Positions 25,565 through 33,658 of a stretch of 64,000 nucleotides of DNA are shown here, one piece after another. Position 1 is the first letter of the stretch. Each line of letters opens with the position of its first letter. The position numbers were made by a program, and so were the translations under genes. This DNA is from JAZDFC01 sp043808235. GTDB taxonomy: Bacteria; Bacteroidota; Ignavibacteria; Ignavibacteriales; Melioribacteraceae. Under the pieces are notes generated by a model that worked only from the letters and a program-made list of their open reading frames with translations, did not search any database and was not told where the DNA came from. The stretch covers positions 1 to 64,000 of the forward strand of contig JAZDFC010000052.1 in NCBI GenBank assembly GCA_043808235.1, written 5' to 3'.

Positions 25565-25918
25565 ATGAAAACTGCAAAGTTTTATTTATTACCTCTTGGA
25601 TTAAGTTTGACTCTAATGCTACAAGGCTGCTTTACAATGCTGCCTACTAAACAAGTACATTATGATTATCCGATAATTGAAGAACCCGATGGTCCGTGCC
25701 CATGTCCACCGCCACGTCCTTATCCTCCTCCACCTGGGCCGGTTCCAGGACCCCCACCACCCCCTCCGTCGCCACCTGATGTGGATCCGCCAAGCCATTA
25801 TCAGCCCTCTCCGACTATGGAAAGAGATAATAGATCAGGACACGATTCGGGTGGACATTCTAATACTAGAGATAATGGCAATGGTCGTTCATCAAATCAT
25901 GATAGGAGAAGCAGATGA
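25565..25918 (+). CDS. Proline-rich small lipoprotein
   Basis: 117 residues; lipobox 'LMLQGC' at about residue 22, then a Pro-rich run ('CPCPPPRPYPPPPGPVPGP') and a Gly/Asn/Asp/Arg-rich tail. It has no known domain and is probably lipid-anchored and extended. GGAGG precedes the ATG. It lies 5 bp after the Tyr/Trp-rich lipoprotein and overlaps the next gene by 4 bp (ATGA), so all three are one operon. Confidence 0.75.
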   Translation: MKTAKFYLLPLGLSLTLMLQGCFTMLPTKQVHYDYPIIEEPDGPCPCPPPRPYPPPPGPVPGPPPPPPSPPDVDPPSHYQPSPTMERDNRSGHDSGGHSNTRDNGNGRSSNHDRRSR

Positions 25919-27345
25919 AAAATTCGGTAATATATTCGTTCATCTTGTTATTCCTTTTTGGAATAACTCAAATATTTGCGCAGAATTTTAACGATGCACT
26001 TAGGTTAAGCGAACCGGGTTTCGGATCAAATGCGAGAGCCCTTGGTATGGGAAATAGTTATGTTGCAATCAGCGATGACTACTCTGGAACAATTTTTAAT
26101 CCTGCTGGACTTGGGCTAGTAAAAAGGATGGAAATTTCCGGCACAATGGATTTCAATTCCTTTGAAAACAATACTACATTTTTTAAAAATGAAACCAACT
26201 ATTCCAACAGCACTACTTCAATGAATCAATTTGGATGTGTGTTTCCAATGCCGACAATCCAGGGTAGCCTTGTTTTTGGATTAGGATTTAACCAATTGAA
26301 AAATTTTAATCGCGTAACCAAATTTGATGGATTCAATCCATCAAGCTCGATGATTAATAATCTTACCGGCATGAATGACGATATTATTTACGATCTGTAT
26401 TTAAGCTACAATAATGGCGGTGATGATCAAACAGTTATCGATGGTAACCTGAACCAAAGCGGAACAAAATTAGAAGAAGGGTCGCTAAATAGTTGGGCAT
26501 TCAGCGGATCGGTTGAAATGGCCGAGAATCTGTTTGTCGGAGCTACATTGAATATTTTATCCGGTGATTATAAAAGCGATAGAGAGTATTACGAAGATGA
26601 CACAAAAGATTTTTATGGATCATCGGTTTTGACGGATCCCTCCGAACAGAGAACAGCCGATTTCCAATACTTTTTTATGAACGATATTATTGATTGGAAT
26701 CTTTCCGGTTGGGATTTTAAAATGGGATTTTTATACAGACTTCCTTTAAGGGGAGCTATCGGTGCAACAATCAAATTCCCATCCGATTTTACCATTGAGG
26801 AAAAATATTTTGTTGATGCATCCAGTTATTTCGGTTCTGGAAATGAATTCTATATCAATCCGGTTGAAGATGAAGTTGAATATGAAATTTCAACTCCATA
26901 CCAATTTGAATTGGGCGGATCGTTTTTTATTACTTCATTATTGCTCAGCGGACAAGTTGGATTTACAAATTATTCCGATATGGAGTTTACGCTTGGACTA
27001 GATCCGGATCATCGTAGTGAAAATAATAGAGATATCAAGGATTTATTTGACACAGCGATTAATTATAATTTCGGATTGGAGTACACCATTCCTTACATTG
27101 ATTTATCTGTACGAGCCGGTTATATGGTTAGACAATCTCCTTATAAAGTAGATACATCGGAATTTGATAAAAAATATTTCACGGGTGGACTTGGTATTAT
27201 TCTTAATAACTCTACCGCGCTCGATTTCGCGTATGTACACGGTTCGTGGAAAGACTATTCGGATAATTACGGTTCAAATCAATCAAGAGTCTACCAGGAT
27301 ATTTCTACGGATAATCTCATTTTCACTTTTTCTTATAGGTATTAA
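25915..27345 (+). CDS. OmpP1/FadL-family outer-membrane protein
   Basis: 476 residues with signal peptide (1-22). The N-terminus shows the family pattern 'ARALGMGNSYVAISDDYSGT' and 'FNPAGLGLV' (hydrophobic-compound porin family). The rest is a beta-barrel ending 'FTFSYRY'. FadL-type proteins move hydrophobic molecules across the outer membrane, but a PorV-like role is also conceivable. Its ATG overlaps the stop of the Pro-rich lipoprotein. A terminator follows at 27387-27415. Confidence 0.8.
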   Translation: MKNSVIYSFILLFLFGITQIFAQNFNDALRLSEPGFGSNARALGMGNSYVAISDDYSGTIFNPAGLGLVKRMEISGTMDFNSFENNTTFFKNETNYSNSTTSMNQFGCVFPMPTIQGSLVFGLGFNQLKNFNRVTKFDGFNPSSSMINNLTGMNDDIIYDLYLSYNNGGDDQTVIDGNLNQSGTKLEEGSLNSWAFSGSVEMAENLFVGATLNILSGDYKSDREYYEDDTKDFYGSSVLTDPSEQRTADFQYFFMNDIIDWNLSGWDFKMGFLYRLPLRGAIGATIKFPSDFTIEEKYFVDASSYFGSGNEFYINPVEDEVEYEISTPYQFELGGSFFITSLLLSGQVGFTNYSDMEFTLGLDPDHRSENNRDIKDLFDTAINYNFGLEYTIPYIDLSVRAGYMVRQSPYKVDTSEFDKKYFTGGLGIILNNSTALDFAYVHGSWKDYSDNYGSNQSRVYQDISTDNLIFTFSYRY

Positions 27346-27386
27346 TCGCGTTTCCCAACCGAATTAAAAAATTTGAACCATTCTGC

Positions 27387-27415
27387 AAAGCATCTTATTT
27401 TTAGGATGCTTTTTT
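27387..27415 (+). terminator. Rho-independent terminator after OmpP1-like gene
   Basis: AAAGCATC (27387-27394), ten-base loop, GATGCTTT (27405-27412) followed by TTTTTT. It lies just upstream of the rsgA reading frame. Confidence 0.8.
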
Positions 27416-27433
27416 ATTATTAGTGGAAATTAT

Positions 27434-28387
27434 ATCAAAGGAAGAATTTTCAAAATAGAAAGTAAGGATTACTACATCTTTACGGAAAGCGGAAATGAAT
27501 TTCGCTGTAATCTTCCGGGGAGATTCAAAAAAGATTATTCCTTAAAAAAAGATAAACAATATACTCTCGATATCGGAGTTGTCGGCGATTTTATTGATTA
27601 CTCAATTAATGAGGATGGTACCGGGACTATTGAAAATATTTTTCCGCGAAATAACTATATATCCCGCAAAGCCCCGCGGATAAAGGGTGCAAGTTATCGC
27701 GGTGAAAGACTTGAACAAATTATTGCATCCAATATTGATAACCTTTTCATTGTTACAAGTATCACACGTCCGGATTTTAATAATCGTGCTTTAGATAGAA
27801 TTTTAGTAACTGGCGAAAGTTCGCATGTAAAGATTTTTATAATTATTAATAAGTCCGATCTTGACGAACAAAATGAGATTGCGCATTGGAAAAATTTATA
27901 CGAAGGAATTGGTTACGAAGTGATTGTTTCCTCTGTTAAAGAGGGAATTGGACTCGATGAAATTCATACCGATTTGAGAAATAAAACAAATCTTTTTTGG
28001 GGATCTTCGGGTGTCGGTAAATCATCAATACTTAATAATTTATTTCCGCATTTTGAACTTCGAACCGGGGAAATCAGCGATTTTTCGGGTAAGGGAATTC
28101 ACACAACTGTGACAAGCATTTTGTTGAGAGTGGAGGATAATACATACCTGATAGATACACCGGGAGTTAGAGAAATTGATCCTTATGGATTGAAAAAAGA
28201 AGATCTCGGACATTACTTTGTTGAGTTCGCTCCATATCTGCAAAATTGCAGATTCAGCACTTGCACTCATGATCATGAACCGGGATGCGGTATTTTTACA
28301 GCTGTTGAACAGGGCAGCATTACAAAAGAACGGTATGACAGTTACCTCAAGATTTTAAATACCATCGAAGATGATATGGTGTATTGA
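27434..28387 (+). CDS. rsgA: Ribosome small-subunit-dependent GTPase RsgA, non-canonical start
   Basis: The frame is open from 27377 to the stop at 28387 and encodes a full RsgA: OB-fold ('KGRIFKIESKDYYIF'), circularly permuted G domain (G4 'NKSD', G1 'GSSGVGKSS', G3 'DTPGVRE') and zinc finger ('CRFSTCTHDHEPGC'). RsgA is a GTPase that assists 30S maturation. No ATG, GTG or TTG occurs in this frame before 27920, which lies inside the G domain. By homology the start should be near 27416-27434, where ATT (27416, 27419) and ATC (27434) occur; a weak GGA lies before 27434. Start position uncertain. A lost start or an assembly error is possible. Confidence 0.85.
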   Translation: MKGRIFKIESKDYYIFTESGNEFRCNLPGRFKKDYSLKKDKQYTLDIGVVGDFIDYSINEDGTGTIENIFPRNNYISRKAPRIKGASYRGERLEQIIASNIDNLFIVTSITRPDFNNRALDRILVTGESSHVKIFIIINKSDLDEQNEIAHWKNLYEGIGYEVIVSSVKEGIGLDEIHTDLRNKTNLFWGSSGVGKSSILNNLFPHFELRTGEISDFSGKGIHTTVTSILLRVEDNTYLIDTPGVREIDPYGLKKEDLGHYFVEFAPYLQNCRFSTCTHDHEPGCGIFTAVEQGSITKERYDSYLKILNTIEDDMVY

Positions 28388-28421
28388 TGGAAAATGGAGG
28401 ATGGTAAATGGCAAATGGATT
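28387..28421. repeat. Heptad array, ATGGNNN family (5 units)
   Basis: ATGGAAA, ATGGAGG, ATGGTAA, ATGGCAA, ATGGATT: five units at exact 7-bp spacing starting right at the rsgA stop codon. Confidence 0.75.
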
Positions 28422-28520
28422 TTAAGGGAATCAAATTTTTTATGAGTTAATTCCTCTTGTTTTGCGGAATATTCTTACGGGATTTGTTTCAATGTCCAAA
28501 TTATTGGCTAATCAATACCC

Positions 28521-29420
28521 CTAAAGCGACCGGACTTTCCATAGAATTCTTTTTACGAGTTCTTCAACTATCTTATCCGGAACGCCATCTATATGATTTG
28601 ATTTTAATCGCATGTCGCACTGGTCATTTACATAATCAATTATCGAAAATTCATTTTGCACGCTGATTGCAATTTCGGTGGAAAAATAATCTAATTTCGA
28701 AATTTGGGCTATTCGTCTTACAATTTCAGTAAGAATATACAGTCCATACTTTTCAAAATCTATTATACTTATCTCTCTGTAAACATGGGTAATATCGTCC
28801 CACCACGTGGGCACTGCTATATTGATCAGCCAAAAGCATCTAAACCATGCTCTCCCATCCTCAAGTTGTAATGGCACAATTTTCTGCTGTATAAGGTAAT
28901 TATCATCGGTATGAATTTTTCTGGATGCATCAATTTCATCAGTAGTTGTTCCATCTAAAACCACACCGTCGCTGCCTCCCGAATAGAAAGCAGGTTTAAT
29001 GATGAATGGTCTGCCGATATAGTTCAGCATCTTTTCATCAATAAAGACTTCGGCTTTTTCATCAAACGGAGGGAAAATTAATGTTCTTGGAACCGGGAGA
29101 CCGGCCCTCTTTAATTTAGTGTGCATGTAAGCTTTATCAATTGCTTTTTCGGTTTTAAAATGAGGATTAAAAATATAACTGTGTTTCTTTTTTAATAATT
29201 CGTGAATAGTATAAAAATCCTCATCCTCATCGGAGGCGCGATCAAAAAATGCTTTAAAATGAATCTTATTATTTTTTATCTGGTGCTCAACATCGTAAAC
29301 ATTCCGTTTATGGATGATAAAAGTCTTTAATCCGGCATTATGAAAAATCCGTTCAATAAGGGTCACAAATTCCTCATCATATTCCCACGTATATGCAACC
29401 GCAAGATCAAATCGCTTCAT
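28521..29420 (-). CDS. ATP-grasp-like protein of unknown substrate
   Basis: 299 residues from ATG 29420, chosen for its AAGGAG site; the frame extends upstream to 29516 without support. Features resemble ATP-grasp ligases: 'HTKLKRAGLPVPRTLIFPP' (start of the ATP-binding region), 'GRPFIIKPAFYSGGSDGV' (ATP-binding Lys and loop) and 'YFSTEIAISVQNEFSIIDYVND' (metal-binding Glu/Asn region). It probably ligates an amine or amino acid to a carboxylate. It is convergent with rsgA. Substrate not identifiable. Confidence 0.65.
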   Translation of the reverse strand: MKRFDLAVAYTWEYDEEFVTLIERIFHNAGLKTFIIHKRNVYDVEHQIKNNKIHFKAFFDRASDEDEDFYTIHELLKKKHSYIFNPHFKTEKAIDKAYMHTKLKRAGLPVPRTLIFPPFDEKAEVFIDEKMLNYIGRPFIIKPAFYSGGSDGVVLDGTTTDEIDASRKIHTDDNYLIQQKIVPLQLEDGRAWFRCFWLINIAVPTWWDDITHVYREISIIDFEKYGLYILTEIVRRIAQISKLDYFSTEIAISVQNEFSIIDYVNDQCDMRLKSNHIDGVPDKIVEELVKRILWKVRSL

Positions 29421-29534
29421 TAAACTCCTTAAAAATTCACGCAAAGATATGGAATGGAGAAGTCTCAAACAATCTTTTGCCCTTGTTATTATGCAGCGTA
29501 AATAATACTTTTTCACCGGCGAAATAAAGGATTT

Positions 29535-31343
29535 ATGGAAAAAAAAGTATTATTTCTTGTTCTCGCTTTATTTTTAGCGGGATGTTCTTCCACGGTTATT
29601 AATGAAAATCAATCCGAAGAAGAAGATGCAGTATTAATCTCTGAATTAGGCGATGCAGATAGGGCATCCGAATATTTTATAAACGGAGCTATGTACGACC
29701 TTAAAAATCAGTATGCTGATGCAATAAAGGAGTATAATAAAGCGCTTAGGTTGGATCCTAAACCAGGCATTCATTACGCTTTGGGATTGGATTACATGCG
29801 AATTAATAAACTTGCCGCAGCTTTAAAGCATGCCCATGCGGCAGTTAAATTGGATTCAACGAATATAGATTACTACGGATTTCTTGCCCAGATTTATTTT
29901 ACCGCAATGAAATATGATTCTGCCGAGACTGCGTATCAAAAAATATTAACGCTGGATTCACTTAATTACACGGCATACTACAACCTGGGACGTATATACG
30001 AAAAAGATCGTCCTATAAAGGCATTATCAGTTTATAATAAACTGATAGAGTTGACGGGACCTGAATGGAGTATTCTTGTAAAGGTTGCCGACTTGAATGA
30101 AAGAATGGGCAACGTGGATGAAACTGTAAAATCATTCGAGGAATTACTTGCACTAAATCCGGCAAGTTTGGAATTGCAGAAGCTGTTGATTGAATCATAT
30201 CTTAAAACCGAAAAAGTTGATAAAGCAAAAAAGCTTGTTACCGAAGCGCTTTTAACTTTTCCTGATGATATGAATCTGATTGAGTATGATGCGCAGATTA
30301 ATATCAGGAATGGCAATTGGGTTGAAAGCGCGCATCAATACCAAAAATTACTGAGCGACGAGGATATTCCTCTTGAGAATAAAATAAGTGTTGTCGGGTT
30401 GTATTTAAATCAGTCGATTCAAGATTCTTCGCTGTTAGTTCTTGCCAAAGATATGCTAATAAAACTCGATAATGATTCTACACATTGGCAGATCAAAGCT
30501 TTTCTTGGAGAAGTTTATTTACAGGAAAATAACGACTCACTCGCTGTAAATTATTTTAGAGAGTCGGCAGATATGGCAGCATGGAATTCACAAATTTGGA
30601 CAAGATTAGGTCAAATATTATTTTCTTCGAGCAGATACGAAGACGCTTCGGTTGATTTACAAAAGGCTGTTACAAATTTCCCGGATGACTATTTGATCAA
30701 TTTTATTCTTGGGTTATCGTTATCGCAAATAAATAAAAATGATAAGGCTGAGCCTTATCTTAAAAAAGCTACAGAACTTAATCCAACCGACGCCAACTCA
30801 TTATCCGCTTACGGTTTTACTTTGAACAGATTGAATAAAAATGACGAAGCTGTGAAAGTACTGGAAAAAGCTTTATCGCTTGACTCGCTCAATTATCAAG
30901 TGCTTGGAATGCTCGGAATGATCTTCAATTCGAAAAAGGAATGGGAAAAGTGCGATTACTATTATAGTAAAGCCTTGAAGGTGGATTCAACAGATGCGAC
31001 TCTGTTAAATAATTACGCCTACTCGCTTTCGGTGCGCGGAATAGAATTAGATAGAGCGTTGAAAATGGTTTCGAAGGCTCTCGAATCTGACCCGGAGAAT
31101 TCTTCATTCCTTGATACTATCGGGTGGATTTATTATATGCTGGGTGATTACGAAAAAGCCGAGGAACACGTTCTTAAATCGCTGAAAGTAGAGAGTGCGA
31201 ATTCGGAAGTTCTCGATCATCTTGCCCAGATTTACAATAAAATCGGGAATACTCAAATGGCAATTGAATACCTGCGTAAAGCGGTTGAAGTCGATCCAAA
31301 TAATCAGGAACTAAAACTAAAATTAGAAGAGTTTGAAAAGTGA
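29535..31343 (+). CDS. TPR-repeat lipoprotein
   Basis: 602 residues. Signal peptide with lipobox 'LFLAGC' (about residue 17), then tetratricopeptide repeats nearly throughout, with many 'A-hydrophobic-YxxALxLDP' units (for example 'AIKEYNKALRLDPKPG', 'YLRKAVEVDPNNQELK'). Lipid-anchored TPR proteins act as scaffolds in the periplasm. Its stop overlaps the start of the LolB-like lipoprotein, and the EnvC-like gene follows, so it probably works in envelope assembly (inference). Confidence 0.85.
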   Translation: MEKKVLFLVLALFLAGCSSTVINENQSEEEDAVLISELGDADRASEYFINGAMYDLKNQYADAIKEYNKALRLDPKPGIHYALGLDYMRINKLAAALKHAHAAVKLDSTNIDYYGFLAQIYFTAMKYDSAETAYQKILTLDSLNYTAYYNLGRIYEKDRPIKALSVYNKLIELTGPEWSILVKVADLNERMGNVDETVKSFEELLALNPASLELQKLLIESYLKTEKVDKAKKLVTEALLTFPDDMNLIEYDAQINIRNGNWVESAHQYQKLLSDEDIPLENKISVVGLYLNQSIQDSSLLVLAKDMLIKLDNDSTHWQIKAFLGEVYLQENNDSLAVNYFRESADMAAWNSQIWTRLGQILFSSSRYEDASVDLQKAVTNFPDDYLINFILGLSLSQINKNDKAEPYLKKATELNPTDANSLSAYGFTLNRLNKNDEAVKVLEKALSLDSLNYQVLGMLGMIFNSKKEWEKCDYYYSKALKVDSTDATLLNNYAYSLSVRGIELDRALKMVSKALESDPENSSFLDTIGWIYYMLGDYEKAEEHVLKSLKVESANSEVLDHLAQIYNKIGNTQMAIEYLRKAVEVDPNNQELKLKLEEFEK

Positions 31344-32125
31344 AATTATTCCTAAAATACTTACTCGTAATGATAGGCGGAATCGTATTTTTAAGCGCCT
31401 GCGTTCCTTCAAAACCAACATATGAAGAAAGAAGGTTGTCATCGGATCGACTTATTAAAAATCTCGAAGCGAATAGAAGAAAAATTAAATCGTTCCGGGG
31501 TACTGGTGTTCTTGATATCCATTCATCAAACTTTACAGGCAAAGGAAATTTTGAAGTATTGCTAAAAAAACCGGACTCGCTAAAAGTAACTGTGTTTGGT
31601 CCATTTGGAATTGAAGTTGGACAGGCATTGGTAACTCAAAGCGATTTTGTATTTTATGATGCTCTCCAAAATAATGTTTACCGGGGAAGAGTTGATAGTG
31701 ATGTCCTTCAAAAAATATTTCATGTCAATCTATCCTTCGAAGATTTGATGGACTCTTTTGCTGGCGCTGTGAATTTAACCGGAAAGCTAAGAGAAGAACC
31801 CGATCAGTATGAAAATTCAGAAGAAGGTTACATTCTTACTTATGTTGATGAATCCAACGAATCCAAAAGTGTTTTTAATATTACTGCCGACGACCTTGCG
31901 ATAGTTGATTACAGGATGACCGACCAATCCAACAAAGTGGTTTTTGAGGGTTTGTATACGGATTTTAAAATTTTCGATGATGTGCCTGTTCCTTATAACA
32001 CGGTAATAAATGATAAAAAAAATGATCAGAATATTCGCATCGATTACAGAACGATTGAAATAAATAAGGAAATGGATGATTTGAAATTACTCCTCCCAAC
32101 CGATGTAAAGATTGTTGAATGGTAA
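31340..32125 (+). CDS. LolB/DUF4292-like lipoprotein
   Basis: 261 residues from GTG 31340, overlapping the TPR stop (GTGA). Lipobox 'VFLSAC' at about residue 21. The domain begins 'SFRGTGVLDIHSSNFTGKG' and has 'KKPDSLKVTVFGPFGIEVGQ', typical of DUF4292 / LolB-like lipoprotein carriers, which have a lipid-binding half-barrel. It may move lipoproteins to the outer membrane. Seven bases overlap the EnvC-like gene. Confidence 0.8.
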   Translation: MKLFLKYLLVMIGGIVFLSACVPSKPTYEERRLSSDRLIKNLEANRRKIKSFRGTGVLDIHSSNFTGKGNFEVLLKKPDSLKVTVFGPFGIEVGQALVTQSDFVFYDALQNNVYRGRVDSDVLQKIFHVNLSFEDLMDSFAGAVNLTGKLREEPDQYENSEEGYILTYVDESNESKSVFNITADDLAIVDYRMTDQSNKVVFEGLYTDFKIFDDVPVPYNTVINDKKNDQNIRIDYRTIEINKEMDDLKLLLPTDVKIVEW

Positions 32126-33339
32126 AATTGAAGTTAAATATTACGGTAATAATTTTTTGCGTTGTACCGCTCGTACTTATAATTGCCCAGTCGGGCTCTG
32201 ATATTAAAAAAAATCAGTCCGACTTAAAAACGCTGCAATCGGAAATTTCCGGTCTTGAGAAAGAACTTAATCAAAAGAACCGTGCGGAATACGAATCGGT
32301 AAAAACCATCGAAAAAATAAACAAGCAAAATTTACTTTTAAGTAAGCGAATAACAGCATTAATAAACGAAGAGAAAAGTAAAGAATATGAAATTGGGAAG
32401 CTCTCTAAAGAGATTTCTGAAATTGAAAATGAAATGAGTTCGTTGAAAACAGAATATGCGAAATACATAGTCTGGATTTATAAAAATGGTCAGCCCTCAT
32501 TTTTGAAATATATAATTAATTCCCAATCATTCGAGCAGGCGGTGTTGCGGTATAAATACCTTAGTTATATAACCGAGAAAAATGAAAAATTGATAAACGA
32601 TTTGAAGAAAAAAGTCCGCGATATGAATTCGCTAAAAGCTGATCTTGTTAATGAGCAGGAAGAAAAGTTACGATTGGTTGAAGAACAGAAAAATGATAAA
32701 GCAATACTCGAAAAAAGGAAATCGGAAAAAGAAAGCATCCTTAATAATTTGCGGGAAGATCAACGGTCGATTGAAATTGAGATTGAAGAAAAGAGATTAG
32801 CAGAGATTAAAATCAAAAATATGATTACGAAGCTGATTGAGGAAGAAAGAACGCGCGAGACTAAATTACGCGAGCAGAAATTTAAAAATGAAAAAATAAC
32901 TTCTTTACCTTCGCATGATTACGGTAAACTTGAAAACTTCCAGGCGCTAATGGGCAATATGAACTGGCCGGTTGAAAAGGGAAGTATCGCAAGAAATTTT
33001 GGCGAACATAAAAACGATAAGCTGCAAACGGTTACATTGAATTATGGAATAGATATAGAAACCGAATCCGGATCGATTGTGAAAGCTGTTGCAGAAGGAT
33101 ATATTTCAGTGATTGAATGGATACCCGGCTACGGCAGTGTAATAATATTAACGCACAAAAATAACTACCGAACGGTTTATGGGCATGTTTCTGATATCCG
33201 TATAGCAGAAGGAACCAAAGTAAACGCAGGCTCAACGCTAGGTAAAGTCAACGACAGCCTCGAAGGAACAATTTTGCATTTTGAGATTTGGAATGAACGC
33301 AACTACCAAAATCCCGAAGAATGGTTAGCGAGAAAATAG
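32119..33339 (+). CDS. envC: EnvC-like murein hydrolase activator (coiled coil plus LytM/M23 domain)
   Basis: 406 residues. Signal/anchor helix (about 8-25), a long coiled coil (about 30-250, Lys/Glu-rich), then an M23/LytM domain (about 290-406). The first Zn-ligand His of the M23 HxGxD motif is Asn ('LNYGIDIE'), while 'YGHVSD' and 'LHFEIWN' are kept. As in E. coli EnvC, the domain is probably non-catalytic and activates amidases during cell separation. It forms an operon with the TPR and LolB-like genes. Its 3' end recurs at 33542-33637. Confidence 0.82.
   Translation: MVKLKLNITVIIFCVVPLVLIIAQSGSDIKKNQSDLKTLQSEISGLEKELNQKNRAEYESVKTIEKINKQNLLLSKRITALINEEKSKEYEIGKLSKEISEIENEMSSLKTEYAKYIVWIYKNGQPSFLKYIINSQSFEQAVLRYKYLSYITEKNEKLINDLKKKVRDMNSLKADLVNEQEEKLRLVEEQKNDKAILEKRKSEKESILNNLREDQRSIEIEIEEKRLAEIKIKNMITKLIEEERTRETKLREQKFKNEKITSLPSHDYGKLENFQALMGNMNWPVEKGSIARNFGEHKNDKLQTVTLNYGIDIETESGSIVKAVAEGYISVIEWIPGYGSVIILTHKNNYRTVYGHVSDIRIAEGTKVNAGSTLGKVNDSLEGTILHFEIWNERNYQNPEEWLARK
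33244..33339. repeat. envC 3' end, copy A (original)
   Basis: 96 bp, the last 31 codons and stop. Aligned to 33542-33637 with nine substitutions, none changing an amino acid. Confidence 0.9.
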
Positions 33340-33658
33340 AGAAAATCGTTATTTATATTGATGATATTTCAGTCAACGCGATATTTTTTACATAAGTGAC
33401 AAATATATCGCCACATTTTTGGCGGAGTTGTAAAAAATATCGGTATATATTCAAATACCGGTTTTATTCAAGGTTATTTGACAGGCAAAATTGAGCTAAA
33501 TTAGAAAGAAAAAATTATACATGATAGATTTAATACAAAGAAAAGTAAACGACAGCCTTGAAGGAACCATTTTACATTTCGAGATTTGGAATGAACGCAA
33601 CTACCAAAATCCCGAAGAATGGCTGGCGAGAAAGTAATTAATCAAAGAACGTATCTAT
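33340..33658. other. Gap between EnvC gene and flippase, with duplicated envC tail
   Basis: 319 bp. It holds two hairpins (CGCCA-N6-TGGCG at 33411-33426 and CGGTAT-N8-ATACCG at 33441-33460), an AT-rich stretch with TTGACA (33478-33483), and the duplicated envC tail (33542-33637). Besides the remnant, no open frame with coding features is apparent. Confidence 0.65.
33542..33637 (+). pseudogene. Remnant copy of envC 3' end
   Basis: Encodes 31 residues and a stop identical to the C-terminus of EnvC (from KVNDSLEG to EWLARK), with nine nucleotide differences from 33244-33339, all synonymous (one is TAG to TAA). It has no start codon of its own. It marks the upstream junction of the glycan cluster. 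Confidence 0.88.
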
